From Candidatus Gastranaerophilales bacterium (GTDB taxonomy: Bacteria; Cyanobacteriota; Vampirovibrionia; Gastranaerophilales; Gastranaerophilaceae), in assembly GCA_900552525.1 (NCBI GenBank), contig UNSK01000004.1:15705-79704 (forward strand): a DNA stretch of 64,000 bases. Reading direction: 5' to 3'. A program made the position numbers and the translations under genes. The notes under the pieces are model-generated. The model did not search any database, was not told the DNA's origin, and worked only from the letters and a program-made list of their open reading frames with translations. Positions 1 through 7,472 of this stretch are shown one piece after another; position 1 is the stretch's first letter, and each line of letters opens with the position of its first letter.

Positions 1-240
1 AAATTAGAACCTAATGATAGCAAGGCATATTTTATTAGAAGCCTTTGTTATATGTCTCTCTTTCAAGATGAAGAGGCTATTGTTGATGCTACTAAAGCTC
101 TTCATCTGTCGAACAATGAAGCTGAACGAAAAGTAATAGAGGACTTATTATTAAACCTTAATAATTCAAAAAACAGTAATAATACTAACATAAACGCAAT
201 CCATGCAAATCCTACACAGGGCAGAAGACTGGATTTTTAA
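1..240 (+). CDS. TPR-repeat protein, C-terminal fragment (5' end outside window)
   Basis: The reading frame is open from base 1 and ends with TAA at 238-240, so only the last 79 residues are visible. Residues encoded by about 1-140 fit a tetratricopeptide repeat: LEPNDSKAYFIRSLCY followed by EEAIVDATKALHL, i.e. the P-N-D, A-Y, and A-I/K-A-L spacing of the family. After it comes an Asn-rich linker and the C-terminal tail GRRLDF. The next gene starts two bases after this stop and its product ends in the very similar GRRIDI. TPRs mediate protein-protein contacts, so a partnership with the neighbouring nuclease is possible but inferred. The ATG at 52 is internal. Confidence 0.6.
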   Translation, partial: KLEPNDSKAYFIRSLCYMSLFQDEEAIVDATKALHLSNNEAERKVIEDLLLNLNNSKNSNNTNINAIHANPTQGRRLDF

Positions 241-241
241 A

Positions 242-1018
242 ATGGTAAGACATTCAAAAACTAATTACAAAGATTTTTATCAGATGATTGCAGCAATTAT
301 AGCTATAATCACCATTACTGTTAAATTCCTTGTTGAAGTCAACAAAAGGGGGTTATGGAAAGAGTGCATTATTTCTGTTGCAATCTTTGCAGGGGTTAAT
401 TATTTGAGCTACAACTTACAGGATGCAAGCATAATCAACCCAGATTGGTTTTTGATAACCCTTATTGTTTCTATCATTGCATTTTGTACCTACTGGGGAA
501 TACAGTTTAACAGAGGTGAGTTCAATCAATTTACAAAATATCAAATTCAACAAAATTCAATGTACTGGCAAGAGGCAAGTTGGTGGTGGGGGTTAGACGG
601 TTGGCAATTTGAGCAGGAAGTTGCAAAAGTCTTTATTACGCAAGGGTATAAAGCCCATGTTACCAAAGGCTCTGGTGATGGTGGGGTTGATATAATCTTG
701 AAAAATGGTGATTACACGGCAATCGTGCAATGTAAGCATTATCAAAACCCTGTACCACCTGAACCAATTAGAGCTTTGTGGGGTTGTAAAGACGATTTTG
801 GGGCTGATGAGGTAATTTTGGTGGCTTCTTCTGGCATAACAGAAGGTGGAGCAAGCTTTATACAAAACAAGCCTAATTTCAAGGTGCTTAACCTTAATGA
901 TATTATAGCAATGAGCAAAATGCCTCCAGTTGAGAAGGTTGCAAGCAATTCAAAAGAAACAACAAGTATCAATCAAAAAACTACCAAAACAGGCATGGGT
1001 AGGAGAATTGATATCTAA
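242..1018 (+). CDS. Membrane-anchored Mrr-type restriction endonuclease-like protein
   Basis: The 258-residue product has three hydrophobic segments (about 12-33, 40-58 and 68-88) and then a cytoplasmic nuclease-like domain at about 115-230. That domain shows the PD-(D/E)xK signature of the Mrr_cat family: GSGDGGVD (Asp150) and IVQCKHY (Gln163-x-Lys165), with an acidic residue in FEQE near 124. Mrr-type domains cut modified or foreign DNA. The membrane anchor is a known but less usual variant. I chose the ATG at 242, just after the upstream stop; a start at 203 would overlap the TPR gene by 38 bases. The tail GRRIDI resembles the end of the TPR protein. Role in defence is inferred. Confidence 0.75.
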   Translation: MVRHSKTNYKDFYQMIAAIIAIITITVKFLVEVNKRGLWKECIISVAIFAGVNYLSYNLQDASIINPDWFLITLIVSIIAFCTYWGIQFNRGEFNQFTKYQIQQNSMYWQEASWWWGLDGWQFEQEVAKVFITQGYKAHVTKGSGDGGVDIILKNGDYTAIVQCKHYQNPVPPEPIRALWGCKDDFGADEVILVASSGITEGGASFIQNKPNFKVLNLNDIIAMSKMPPVEKVASNSKETTSINQKTTKTGMGRRIDI

Positions 1019-1124
1019 TTAGTTCATTTTAATTTAATGCACTTTAATAATCAATAAGGTGTATTTCGTAATTTCAGCAACAACAATGATTAAATTTTTC
1101 CTTGTAAATAAAAAGGAGAATAAA

Positions 1125-1397
1125 ATGACTAAAATTAGAAGTTATGATTTAAGAGCCGTTGATACTATTGATGATAATAAAATTATCTTGCTTGATAAAG
1201 ATAATAAGGTGTTTTTTCTGAATGCTTCGGAATTTCACAACTGCAATGCTCCTGCAAGTGATTATGTAGGCAAGCACATGCTAATCAAAGCTAAAGTAAA
1301 AGCTAAATGGGGAACTGTAACTAAAATTCATGATATACAGGAATGTAGCTTTTACAAGCCTAAAGACACACAGGAAAAGGAAAACCCTACAAGCTAG
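1125..1397 (+). CDS. Hypothetical protein, 90 aa
   Basis: The start at 1125 is preceded by AAGGAG at good distance; an in-frame ATG at 1059 has no such site. The product is mixed alpha/beta with many lysines and Asp-Asp pairs, with no membrane segment or signal peptide and no motif I recognise. It lies between the Mrr-like nuclease and a convergent DUF6876-like gene, and its stop codon lies in the hairpin at 1382-1405. Probably a small soluble island protein of unknown role. Confidence 0.55.
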   Translation: MTKIRSYDLRAVDTIDDNKIILLDKDNKVFFLNASEFHNCNAPASDYVGKHMLIKAKVKAKWGTVTKIHDIQECSFYKPKDTQEKENPTS

Positions 1398-1405
1398 TAG
1401 GGTTT
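1382..1405 (+). terminator. Hairpin overlapping a stop codon, possible terminator
   Basis: AAACCCTAC (1382-1390) and GTAGGGTTT (1397-1405) form a perfect 9-bp stem with a 6-base loop. The TAG stop of the upstream gene is inside the structure. There is no long T-tract after it, so factor-independent termination would be weak. Confidence 0.4.
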
Positions 1406-1429
1406 CAACAAACAAAAGGAACTCAATCA

Positions 1430-1867
1430 TTAATATTCTGATGGCAACATCAAAGTAAACTGTAAAGGCTTGTAATTACTTAAAACAAGATAGAATTTAC
1501 ACGTGGTAATTTCGTCATCGGGGGTTGTTGGTAAATCAATGAAGGGCATATCCTGTTTGATTACAGTTATATGCTCATGATAATCATTCCCGATGTAGCC
1601 TTCATGGTAGACTTCCATGTAGCCTTTTTTGTCTTGGTTAAAACAGATTTCAACAACAAAAAACGTATCTTCAGATTCTTGAAATTCGTTAATAACTTTT
1701 GGCATGTAGCTTATAACATTATCAATAACCCAAAAGGCATTGAGTGTATTTTGGAAATCCATGATGCCTTCTGTATATAGTAATTTGTCAAAGTAATTCC
1801 TTTTGAATAACTGCATTGAGCCAAAATTGCGGCTGTATATCTCTTTAACTGTATTGTATGTAATCAT
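1430..1867 (-). CDS. DUF6876-like protein
   Basis: The 145-residue product has the pattern I associate with DUF6876: an N-terminal LLYTEG, then a region rich in aromatic and aliphatic residues around FWVIDNVISY, and the C-terminal LMLPSEY. Proteins of this family occur on plasmids, phages and islands; no function is known to me. The start has a good GAAGGATT site. It is the last gene of a minus-strand series behind the recombinase, separated by about 115 bases. The family assignment rests on remembered motifs and needs a profile search. Confidence 0.55.
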   Translation of the reverse strand: MITYNTVKEIYSRNFGSMQLFKRNYFDKLLYTEGIMDFQNTLNAFWVIDNVISYMPKVINEFQESEDTFFVVEICFNQDKKGYMEVYHEGYIGNDYHEHITVIKQDMPFIDLPTTPDDEITTCKFYLVLSNYKPLQFTLMLPSEY

Positions 1868-1984
1868 TTTTAATCCTTCTTTCTTTTGTCTATGAAAAGT
1901 ACACTTTTTGTGGACTAATTCTTATTGCGTAAAATCAATCTTTTTTGAGGGTGATTTTTGAGAATTTTGGTACACGAAAAACAC

Positions 1985-2578
1985 TTAACCTTTTATAGAC
2001 TCTACGTATTTGTAAAATGTACTTTTGGCAATATTGCACATGGACATAACATCTTTAACTTTAATCAATCCATTTTGGTAAAGTTCATAAGCCCTTAAAA
2101 AATCCTTTGGCAATTCAGTTTTTGGTCTTCCAAACTTAACCCCTCTTGATTTTGCCGATGCAATGCCTTCTGTCTGCCTTGTTTTGATGTTATCTCTTTC
2201 ACGTTCTGCAACGTAACTAAGCAACTTTAAAACAATATCAGTAATCAAACTGCCTGTTAATCCGTTTTGGTTGTTTCGAGTGTTTAAAATCGGCATATCA
2301 AGGACTTGAATATCAACCCCCATATTTACAAGGCTTTCCCATTCGTTACATATTTGTTTGTAATTCCTGCCTAATCTATCTATGCTTTTTACAATCAACA
2401 GGTCGCCATTCCTTAATTGTGCTTTCATTTGTTGGTATTTTTCACGACCGACAAAGTTTTTGCCCGAAGCTTTTTCAACTATGATTTCATCAACCTTCAA
2501 GCCGTTTAGGCTGTCAATTTGTCTATCTTCTTTTTGTTCACGTGTTGAAACTCTTATGTATGCAAAGTTTTTAGCCAT
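1985..2578 (-). CDS. Serine recombinase, resolvase/invertase family
   Basis: The 197-residue protein begins AYIRVST, where Ser11 fits the catalytic serine. SIDRLGRNY and the long helix around YVAERERDNIKTRQ follow, as in the resolvase catalytic domain. Residues 140-197 contain GRPKTELP and a helix-turn-helix of the HTH_7 type (VKDVMSMCNIAKSTFYKYV). Length is that of small resolvases and invertases, not of large integrases. It probably resolves multimers or inverts a segment within the island. AAAGGGGG precedes the ATG. The 60-aa gene upstream stops one base before this start, so the two are co-transcribed. Confidence 0.92.
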   Translation of the reverse strand: MAKNFAYIRVSTREQKEDRQIDSLNGLKVDEIIVEKASGKNFVGREKYQQMKAQLRNGDLLIVKSIDRLGRNYKQICNEWESLVNMGVDIQVLDMPILNTRNNQNGLTGSLITDIVLKLLSYVAERERDNIKTRQTEGIASAKSRGVKFGRPKTELPKDFLRAYELYQNGLIKVKDVMSMCNIAKSTFYKYVESIKG

Positions 2579-2579
2579 A

Positions 2580-2762
2580 TTAACAAACCCCCTTTATTGT
2601 TTTAATAAAATCGTTTGTTAGTTCGTATTCCTTGTCATAACAAGTTATTGTTTTGACCCCGCATTCACGCAACCGCTTTAAAATCCTTTGTAATTCTGTT
2701 TTTGTAAGTGTTTCATGAAATGCGTATAAATAATCAATAAGTATTTTAATTTTTCTTTCCAT
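2580..2762 (-). CDS. Small hypothetical protein, 60 aa
   Basis: A start at 2762 with AAAAGGAA upstream is favoured over an in-frame start at 2933 that would lie inside the preceding gene. The product is rich in Lys, Arg and Leu and predicted mostly helical (ILIDYLYAFHETLTKTELQRILKRL), which would fit a small nucleic-acid-binding or regulatory protein. It ends one base before the recombinase gene. No family recognised. Confidence 0.55.
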   Translation of the reverse strand: MERKIKILIDYLYAFHETLTKTELQRILKRLRECGVKTITCYDKEYELTNDFIKTIKGVC

Positions 2763-2808
2763 GTCTTGTTTCCTTTTTTGTAAAGGGGGAATATCCCCCC
2801 CAATTAAT

Positions 2809-3759
2809 CTATGCGACTTGTAGTTCCTCAAATTTTTGAGTTTTGTTTTGATAAATCGTTTCATATAATGCCTTAATATTATCAATCGGGATTTTATGGC
2901 AACCGATTTGAACATAATCTTCTCTAATTTCAATAACTGTGTAACAATCTACTTTGTAACCGTGTTCAACTTTGTTGTGTTTCCAAAGTTTTAAGCCTGT
3001 TTTCACAATATCCATAGACATTCTTATGTGTTTTGATGTTTTAACTGTGTTTTCGTTTTCAATCCATACAAAACTCAAATCATTATGAGGATTTAAAGCT
3101 TTTTTGACCCTATTCTGCATTAATTTTGATTTGTGATAATCTGTAATTTTAATTGTTGAATTATCGCTATCATAAACAAATTGAATTAAATCTAAGTAAC
3201 CGTAATTATCCAGTAATTCTTGCAATTCTTGTTTTGCTTTAATTTCTTCTTGTCTTGCTTTTTCTTTTAATTCTGCTTTGAGCTTTTTAACCTCTTTACT
3301 ATTGCTTAATAGTTCAAATGTTGATTTGTATTGCTCAAGTATGTATTTGTCTATGCTTTGAATATTGTCATTGATGTATAGTAATTGATTGTAACTTTGA
3401 ATAAATCCTTCTCGATTGGCTTTTAAAGATAATTTTGAACTTAAATATTCCTCTAGGTTCTTTATTATTCTATTAATACAAGCCTCGAGTGAAAAATAAT
3501 GATTTCCATATTCCATTGGAACTCTTAAATAAGAAAATGGGCATGAACTGATTAAATTACCTATGTGCCTCCCTGTAGTAGAACTCATGGAATTTTCACT
3601 AACAAGCAAAATATTATTGCCAAATTTGCTTTGAACTACTGCCCCGATTACCGTGTAGTAGCTGTAAAATAGGTTTTGATTGTAGCTAACATTGTTAAAT
3701 GTTTTACATGAATTAAAATCACTATAAAAAAATTCATGTGCAATGTCGATGTTTTTCAT
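2809..3759 (-). CDS. Phage/plasmid-type hypothetical protein with coiled coil
   Basis: The 316-residue soluble protein has an N-terminal region with FYSYYTVIGAVV and TTGRH, a charged coiled-coil segment around residues 150-185 (KKLKAELKEKARQEEIKAKQ), and a basic C-terminal half. The N-terminal pattern recalls accessory proteins common in phages and plasmids, but I cannot name a function. It has a good AAAGGAAC site and is the first gene of the minus-strand set with the 60-aa gene and recombinase. It is divergent from the small DNA-binding gene at 3908. Confidence 0.6.
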   Translation of the reverse strand: MKNIDIAHEFFYSDFNSCKTFNNVSYNQNLFYSYYTVIGAVVQSKFGNNILLVSENSMSSTTGRHIGNLISSCPFSYLRVPMEYGNHYFSLEACINRIIKNLEEYLSSKLSLKANREGFIQSYNQLLYINDNIQSIDKYILEQYKSTFELLSNSKEVKKLKAELKEKARQEEIKAKQELQELLDNYGYLDLIQFVYDSDNSTIKITDYHKSKLMQNRVKKALNPHNDLSFVWIENENTVKTSKHIRMSMDIVKTGLKLWKHNKVEHGYKVDCYTVIEIREDYVQIGCHKIPIDNIKALYETIYQNKTQKFEELQVA

Positions 3760-3780
3760 AAGCTTTGTTCCTTTTGTTTA

Positions 3781-3903
3781 TATATCACTCTTTCATGATG
3801 TATCACCATTCCATGAATTGCAAGTTGTCAAGGCGAGTATCGACACAAATATTTACAAAAGCGTGATATATTACAAAATGGTGTTATAATAAAAATGAGG
3901 TGA
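3781..3903. promoter_or_regulatory. Divergent promoter with candidate operators
   Basis: On the plus strand an extended -10 (TG-T-TATAAT, 3882-3890) lies before the 3908 gene, with AGGTGA as ribosome site (3899-3904). TATATCAC (3781-3788) is repeated in inverse as GTGATATA (3863-3870). CACCATT (3804-3810) is repeated in inverse as AATGGTG (3877-3883), which overlaps the extended -10. Each divergent promoter thus has the same pair of half-sites in mirror order. Autorepression by the small DNA-binding protein is the natural reading. Confidence 0.5.
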
Positions 3904-3907
3904 TAAC

Positions 3908-4183
3908 ATGACAGACATATACAACGCAACGGAAGAACAAAAAGAACAAGCTAGAAAGCTTATAAAAGACTTTTTGCAAGAACAGAATACATCTATATAC
4001 AAACTTGCAAAAATGTTAAATGAGGCTTATGGTCGTTCGGCTTCTGTTTCAAATTTATTAAACAAGTTAGCAAGGTCATCTTTTAAACTAACCGAACTTA
4101 TGGATATTGCCGACTTGTTTGGATATGAAATAAAATTTATCAAAAAAGAGCCGATAGAAGGGTCAAAAGATAAGCAACAGTAA
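3908..4183 (+). CDS. Small HTH regulator
   Basis: The 91-residue protein has a helix-turn-helix-like core at about 20-75: SIYKLAKMLNEAYGRSASVSN followed by SFKLTELMDIADLFGYEI. This resembles short XRE-like or DUF6471-like regulators that island and phage genomes carry. It is divergent from the minus-strand recombinase operon, and the shared intergenic region holds mirrored half-sites, so it probably represses one or both promoters. The start is fixed by AGGTGA and an extended -10. Confidence 0.65.
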   Translation: MTDIYNATEEQKEQARKLIKDFLQEQNTSIYKLAKMLNEAYGRSASVSNLLNKLARSSFKLTELMDIADLFGYEIKFIKKEPIEGSKDKQQ

Positions 4184-4264
4184 ATTAATTTAGCACCCAT
4201 ACATCGGTTGTTATAATCGAGAAATATTATGCACCAAGATGTTGATTTGGCTGCATAAAAAATT

Positions 4265-4289
4265 AGTTGGCTACAATATGTAGTCAACT
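4265..4289. terminator. Hairpin with A/T flanks
   Basis: AGTTGGCTAC (4265-4274) and GTAGTCAACT (4280-4289) form a 10-bp stem with one G-T pair. On the minus strand the stem is followed by AATTTTTTAT, on the plus strand by an A-run. It looks like a terminator acting leftward, yet no minus-strand gene lies close upstream. Confidence 0.4.
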
Positions 4290-4312
4290 TAAAAAACACC
4301 CCTAAAAAGTTC

Positions 4313-4350
4313 ATACCAGGCACAGAATAAATCTGTCCTGGTATCTTTCT
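4313..4350 (+). terminator. Rho-independent terminator of the small HTH gene
   Basis: ATACCAGG (4313-4320) pairs with CCTGGTAT (4337-4344), and the inside ACAGA (4322-4326) pairs with TCTGT (4332-4336). A T-rich run CTTTCTATTT follows. Confidence 0.55.
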
Positions 4351-4401
4351 ATTTGTAGTATAATATATTTGTTGTTAAATTTCAAGTGCTATAAAGGTAA
4401 A

Positions 4402-5361
4402 ATGATACAATATTTATTAAAAAATTTACATCTTAAAGATTCTAGAATCGCAAATATTGAGGCTTTTGCAGAAAAAGCTCGTCTTGAACCTTATGTAAAA
4501 ATTCTTGATAAAACTCCAGATATTATTGAACATCTTAAAAAGATTTATCCAAACAGGATTAAAGATAATTGGGATTGTATAGTTGAATTATACAGATACA
4601 ACATTAAGCTATCCAAAGCAATTTACCCTTATCTTGCAATATTAGAAAATATTATAAAGGGGAAATTATCAGAATATTTAAAGTTAAAGCATGGTGAAGA
4701 TTTTTGGTTTGACAATAAACTATTTTTTAACTTATTAGGGTTTGATGATTTTGATATAGGTATTGTAAATAAATACTTTAACCATAAGATTAATAAAGTT
4801 GTACGTGAAGAAATAATTTCGTTATATCAAAGTTACGACAGCCAGATATCTAAAAAGGCTATTCGTAATAAATTGGAAAAGATTAAGAAAGCGATTTCTA
4901 TACTATCAGATTCAAGTGAATATAGATTTAAAAATACAAATTGCAGTTTTGTTGGTTTTGTTGAATCTAAACCCACACTTAACTACTGGATAACTTTACT
5001 TGAAATAACAGGGTTATACCAAAATAAGGATAATCTTGATGAACTGGAACTAAAAGCAATATTTCCAAATATTAAAATTGAAGATGTGAGAACGCTCAAA
5101 ACTATAGCACAAAAGTTAGATGATATAAGATTATTGAGGAACGCTATATCACATTACAATCGGATTATATGTACTAATATCACTAAAGATAAGGATTTAT
5201 GGGATATTTATACAAACATCAATGAATTATTTATACTACTAGGCTGTAATGATGTAAATTATGTCATAGGCGATATCGCTTGTTGCAATAACGGTAATTT
5301 TGAAACTTTATATCATAAGTTTGATTTCTTGCATGAATTATACAAAGATAAAAGAGGTTAA
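4402..5361 (+). CDS. Abi-like protein (abortive infection, HEPN-type)
   Basis: The 319-residue protein matches the pattern of the Abi_2/AbiD-AbiF family. There is an early segment AIYPYLAILENIIKGKLSEYL, a central ESKPTLNYWITLLE, and near the C terminus LLRNAISHYNRI, giving R246-x4-H251, the Rx4-6H signature of HEPN ribonucleases. Known members stop phage infection, probably by cutting RNA. I chose the ATG at 4402 (weak AAAGG); a TTG at 4369 would lie only 4 bases after the TATAAT at 4359-4364. Its stop overlaps the stop of the convergent methyltransferase gene. Very AT-rich codon use. Defence role inferred from family and setting. Confidence 0.75.
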   Translation: MIQYLLKNLHLKDSRIANIEAFAEKARLEPYVKILDKTPDIIEHLKKIYPNRIKDNWDCIVELYRYNIKLSKAIYPYLAILENIIKGKLSEYLKLKHGEDFWFDNKLFFNLLGFDDFDIGIVNKYFNHKINKVVREEIISLYQSYDSQISKKAIRNKLEKIKKAISILSDSSEYRFKNTNCSFVGFVESKPTLNYWITLLEITGLYQNKDNLDELELKAIFPNIKIEDVRTLKTIAQKLDDIRLLRNAISHYNRIICTNITKDKDLWDIYTNINELFILLGCNDVNYVIGDIACCNNGNFETLYHKFDFLHELYKDKRG

Positions 5362-5930
5362 TTTATCCATTTAACAATGGTATTCCCTTTATAGCCCTTT
5401 TCCCACACATACCATGCGTATGCAATGGCTTTTGTTGTGTACTTTTCAAAATTACCAAATTTTGCACAATTAATACGTGAACTTGAAACATAGATAGTTT
5501 TAGGCGGCTGTTTATCAAAAAGTTTTCTTCTTGCTTTTGATTCAAGGAAAAGGACTTTTAAGAACATACAAACCTTGCGACCTTCATCAACCCTTGCTAG
5601 GGCATTTTCAACAAATTCTTGAGCATGTGTATACGGTGGATTTGTTATAATATCGCCGTAGTGATAAGGATTTGTGTTGATTAAAAAATCTTCTTGTGTT
5701 CCATAACCACGATTAACTAAATCGGTTGCTTTGCCTAACTTTCCTGCTTCATCAAAAACACGAGCTAAATGCCCTTCACCACAAGCACATTCCCAGATAT
5801 TATTTAATTCTGGCTCGACCTCTAATAATAAATGTCCTGCAATCGGTTCAGTTGCGTAATAGTCGTTTTCTTCTCTAATGCCTTTGCCGTGATTAGTTGC
5901 CCCCAAGTTGATAAATGTTGATTCTTTCAT
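5358..5930 (-). CDS. Phage-type DNA N6-adenine methyltransferase
   Basis: The 190-residue protein has a SAM-binding motif I (ECACGEGHLA, 47-56) and a catalytic motif IV NPPY (97-100), the order of small Dam-like methylases of phages and islands. No separate target-recognition domain is visible, so specificity is likely short. It might protect island DNA or phage-derived DNA from cleavage; no cognate restriction enzyme is obvious, though the Mrr-type and HNH proteins are near. A strong GGAGG lies before the ATG. The stop codon is shared in TTAA with the Abi-like gene. Confidence 0.8.
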   Translation of the reverse strand: MKESTFINLGATNHGKGIREENDYYATEPIAGHLLLEVEPELNNIWECACGEGHLARVFDEAGKLGKATDLVNRGYGTQEDFLINTNPYHYGDIITNPPYTHAQEFVENALARVDEGRKVCMFLKVLFLESKARRKLFDKQPPKTIYVSSSRINCAKFGNFEKYTTKAIAYAWYVWEKGYKGNTIVKWIN

Positions 5931-6015
5931 GTATGCCTCCAGTTTGGATTTTCATAAGAGAATTTATAAAAATGACGCAAGAATAGATAGCAAGTTTTTA
6001 TGTTAAAATGGTTCT

Positions 6016-7293
6016 ATGGCTAAAACAAATCAATCTAAAAGACAACCATTAAGTAAAAAAATTCGTTTTGAAGTATTTAAAAGGGATAAATTTACATGTG
6101 CTTATTGTGGAAGAAAAGCCCCAGATGTAATATTAGAGGTTGACCATATAATACCCGTTGCTAAAGGTGGTGATAATAATATTACAAATCTTATTACAAG
6201 CTGTATTGATTGCAATCGAGGAAAACGCGATATTCCTTTACAAGTCAATGAAACATTAGAAAAACAACGTTTGCAAATGGAATTGTTGCAAGATAAAAGA
6301 GAACAACTTGAAATGTTATTTGAGTGGAAAAAATCTCTTGATGAACTTGATGAATATGAATCAGATTTATTTATAAACTACATAGAAGACAAGATAGAAC
6401 CTTACACATTAACAAAACAATTTAGAACTAAAATTTTGCAATTATTCAAGAAGTATAAACATGAAGAAATATTTGATGCTATAACAATTTCTGCAAATAA
6501 GTATTTGAAATATGATTGTGATAATAAGCTCATTCAAGAAAGTGCAAACGAATTTTTGAATAAGATTGGAGGGATATTAGTTAATAAGAATTTACCTCCA
6601 ATAAAACAAAAATTAGCTTATATTAAAGGGATTTGTAGAAATAGATTTCATTATTTCAATGAACAACAGGGTTCAATAATTCTTAATAAATATGTTGAAG
6701 CATTGAAACAACAAGGATGGTCAGAAACTAGGATATTAGATGATATAGAGCAAGAAGTAACTAGAATTTCTAAGGAATCAAAAAACTGGACAGAATGGCG
6801 AGATATACTTGAAAGTTGGATATCTCAAATACATGCTTGGAATAAAGATGAAATTAAAGATGAGCCAAGCAATGAAGAATTACAAGCTATGGTAAAGAAT
6901 TCTTTTGATGAATTGTGTTTTTACTTTGAATTTATTATATATGTTGCTCGTATATATGGAGAAAATGATAAGAATAGGATTCTTAAAACGGCTATTGAAT
7001 CTATCATTAGGTACAATGAATTACAATATGAAAAACTATGCAAAAATGAGAATTTGCAAGCATTAAAACCAAATTATTATGTATTTAAAGAAATCGGACT
7101 TTTGAATTTTATTCAAAATATAGATACTAAGTTAAAATATGTCTTTAGCAATGTGGTTGATATATATACTGAAAAAGTTTTTAATGAAGAATTATATTAT
7201 CCAAATAGAAACTTTAATGGTATTGAGAGTTTTGTTATCTTTCAACAAGGATTAGAAGAAAAGTTATGTGATATGTTTAATGATATGCAATAA
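6016..7293 (+). CDS. HNH endonuclease domain protein
   Basis: The 425-residue product has a clear HNH domain at about 15-75: C28-x2-C31, VDHIIPVAKGG (His44), N57, then C63-x2-C66-N67, so both the zinc-binding cysteines and the metal-binding residues are present. The other 350 residues are helical and unrecognised, with no membrane segment. HNH proteins with long partner domains are common in phages and defence loci. The mRNA looks leaderless: TAAAAT at 6004-6009 with extended TG, six bases, then the ATG, and no Shine-Dalgarno. Base composition is very AT-rich. Confidence 0.8.
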   Translation: MAKTNQSKRQPLSKKIRFEVFKRDKFTCAYCGRKAPDVILEVDHIIPVAKGGDNNITNLITSCIDCNRGKRDIPLQVNETLEKQRLQMELLQDKREQLEMLFEWKKSLDELDEYESDLFINYIEDKIEPYTLTKQFRTKILQLFKKYKHEEIFDAITISANKYLKYDCDNKLIQESANEFLNKIGGILVNKNLPPIKQKLAYIKGICRNRFHYFNEQQGSIILNKYVEALKQQGWSETRILDDIEQEVTRISKESKNWTEWRDILESWISQIHAWNKDEIKDEPSNEELQAMVKNSFDELCFYFEFIIYVARIYGENDKNRILKTAIESIIRYNELQYEKLCKNENLQALKPNYYVFKEIGLLNFIQNIDTKLKYVFSNVVDIYTEKVFNEELYYPNRNFNGIESFVIFQQGLEEKLCDMFNDMQ

Positions 7294-7295
7294 AA

Positions 7296-7442
7296 CTACA
7301 TATCCTATCCAAAGAATTAACAGATTTATTAAATACTTTTGATAATAAAAAATACGCAAGAATTGATTATGACCGTTCATTTTATTCAGTTCCTATTTTG
7401 AGTTACCATATTCTGCCCGATAAAATTACTACTTCTGCATAG
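7296..7442 (+). pseudogene. Gene remnant, possibly IS21-type transposase C-terminal piece
   Basis: This frame is open for 48 codons without a convincing start and reads like protein: a helical LSKELTDLLNTF, then KYARIDYDRSFYSVPI. The R-x-D-x-x-x-S/N-F-Y-S-V-P pattern recalls the C-terminal beta domain of IS21 IstA transposases, where a similar YSVP segment occurs. No other part of an IS is near. It may be a decayed transposase tail, or chance. Confidence 0.35.
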
Positions 7443-7472
7443 AGAATATTAAACTTGCTTATCTGAATAGAT

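Noticed and set aside
1985..2578. The serine recombinase as integrase of the island
   Set aside because: Its size and HTH_7 tail fit resolvases/invertases, and tRNA-targeted insertion is usually made by tyrosine integrases. The true integrase is probably left of the window.
4027..4323. A 98-codon minus-strand frame opposite the small HTH gene
   Set aside because: It overlaps a better-supported gene and two hairpins, lacks a ribosome site, and its protein has no plausible motifs.
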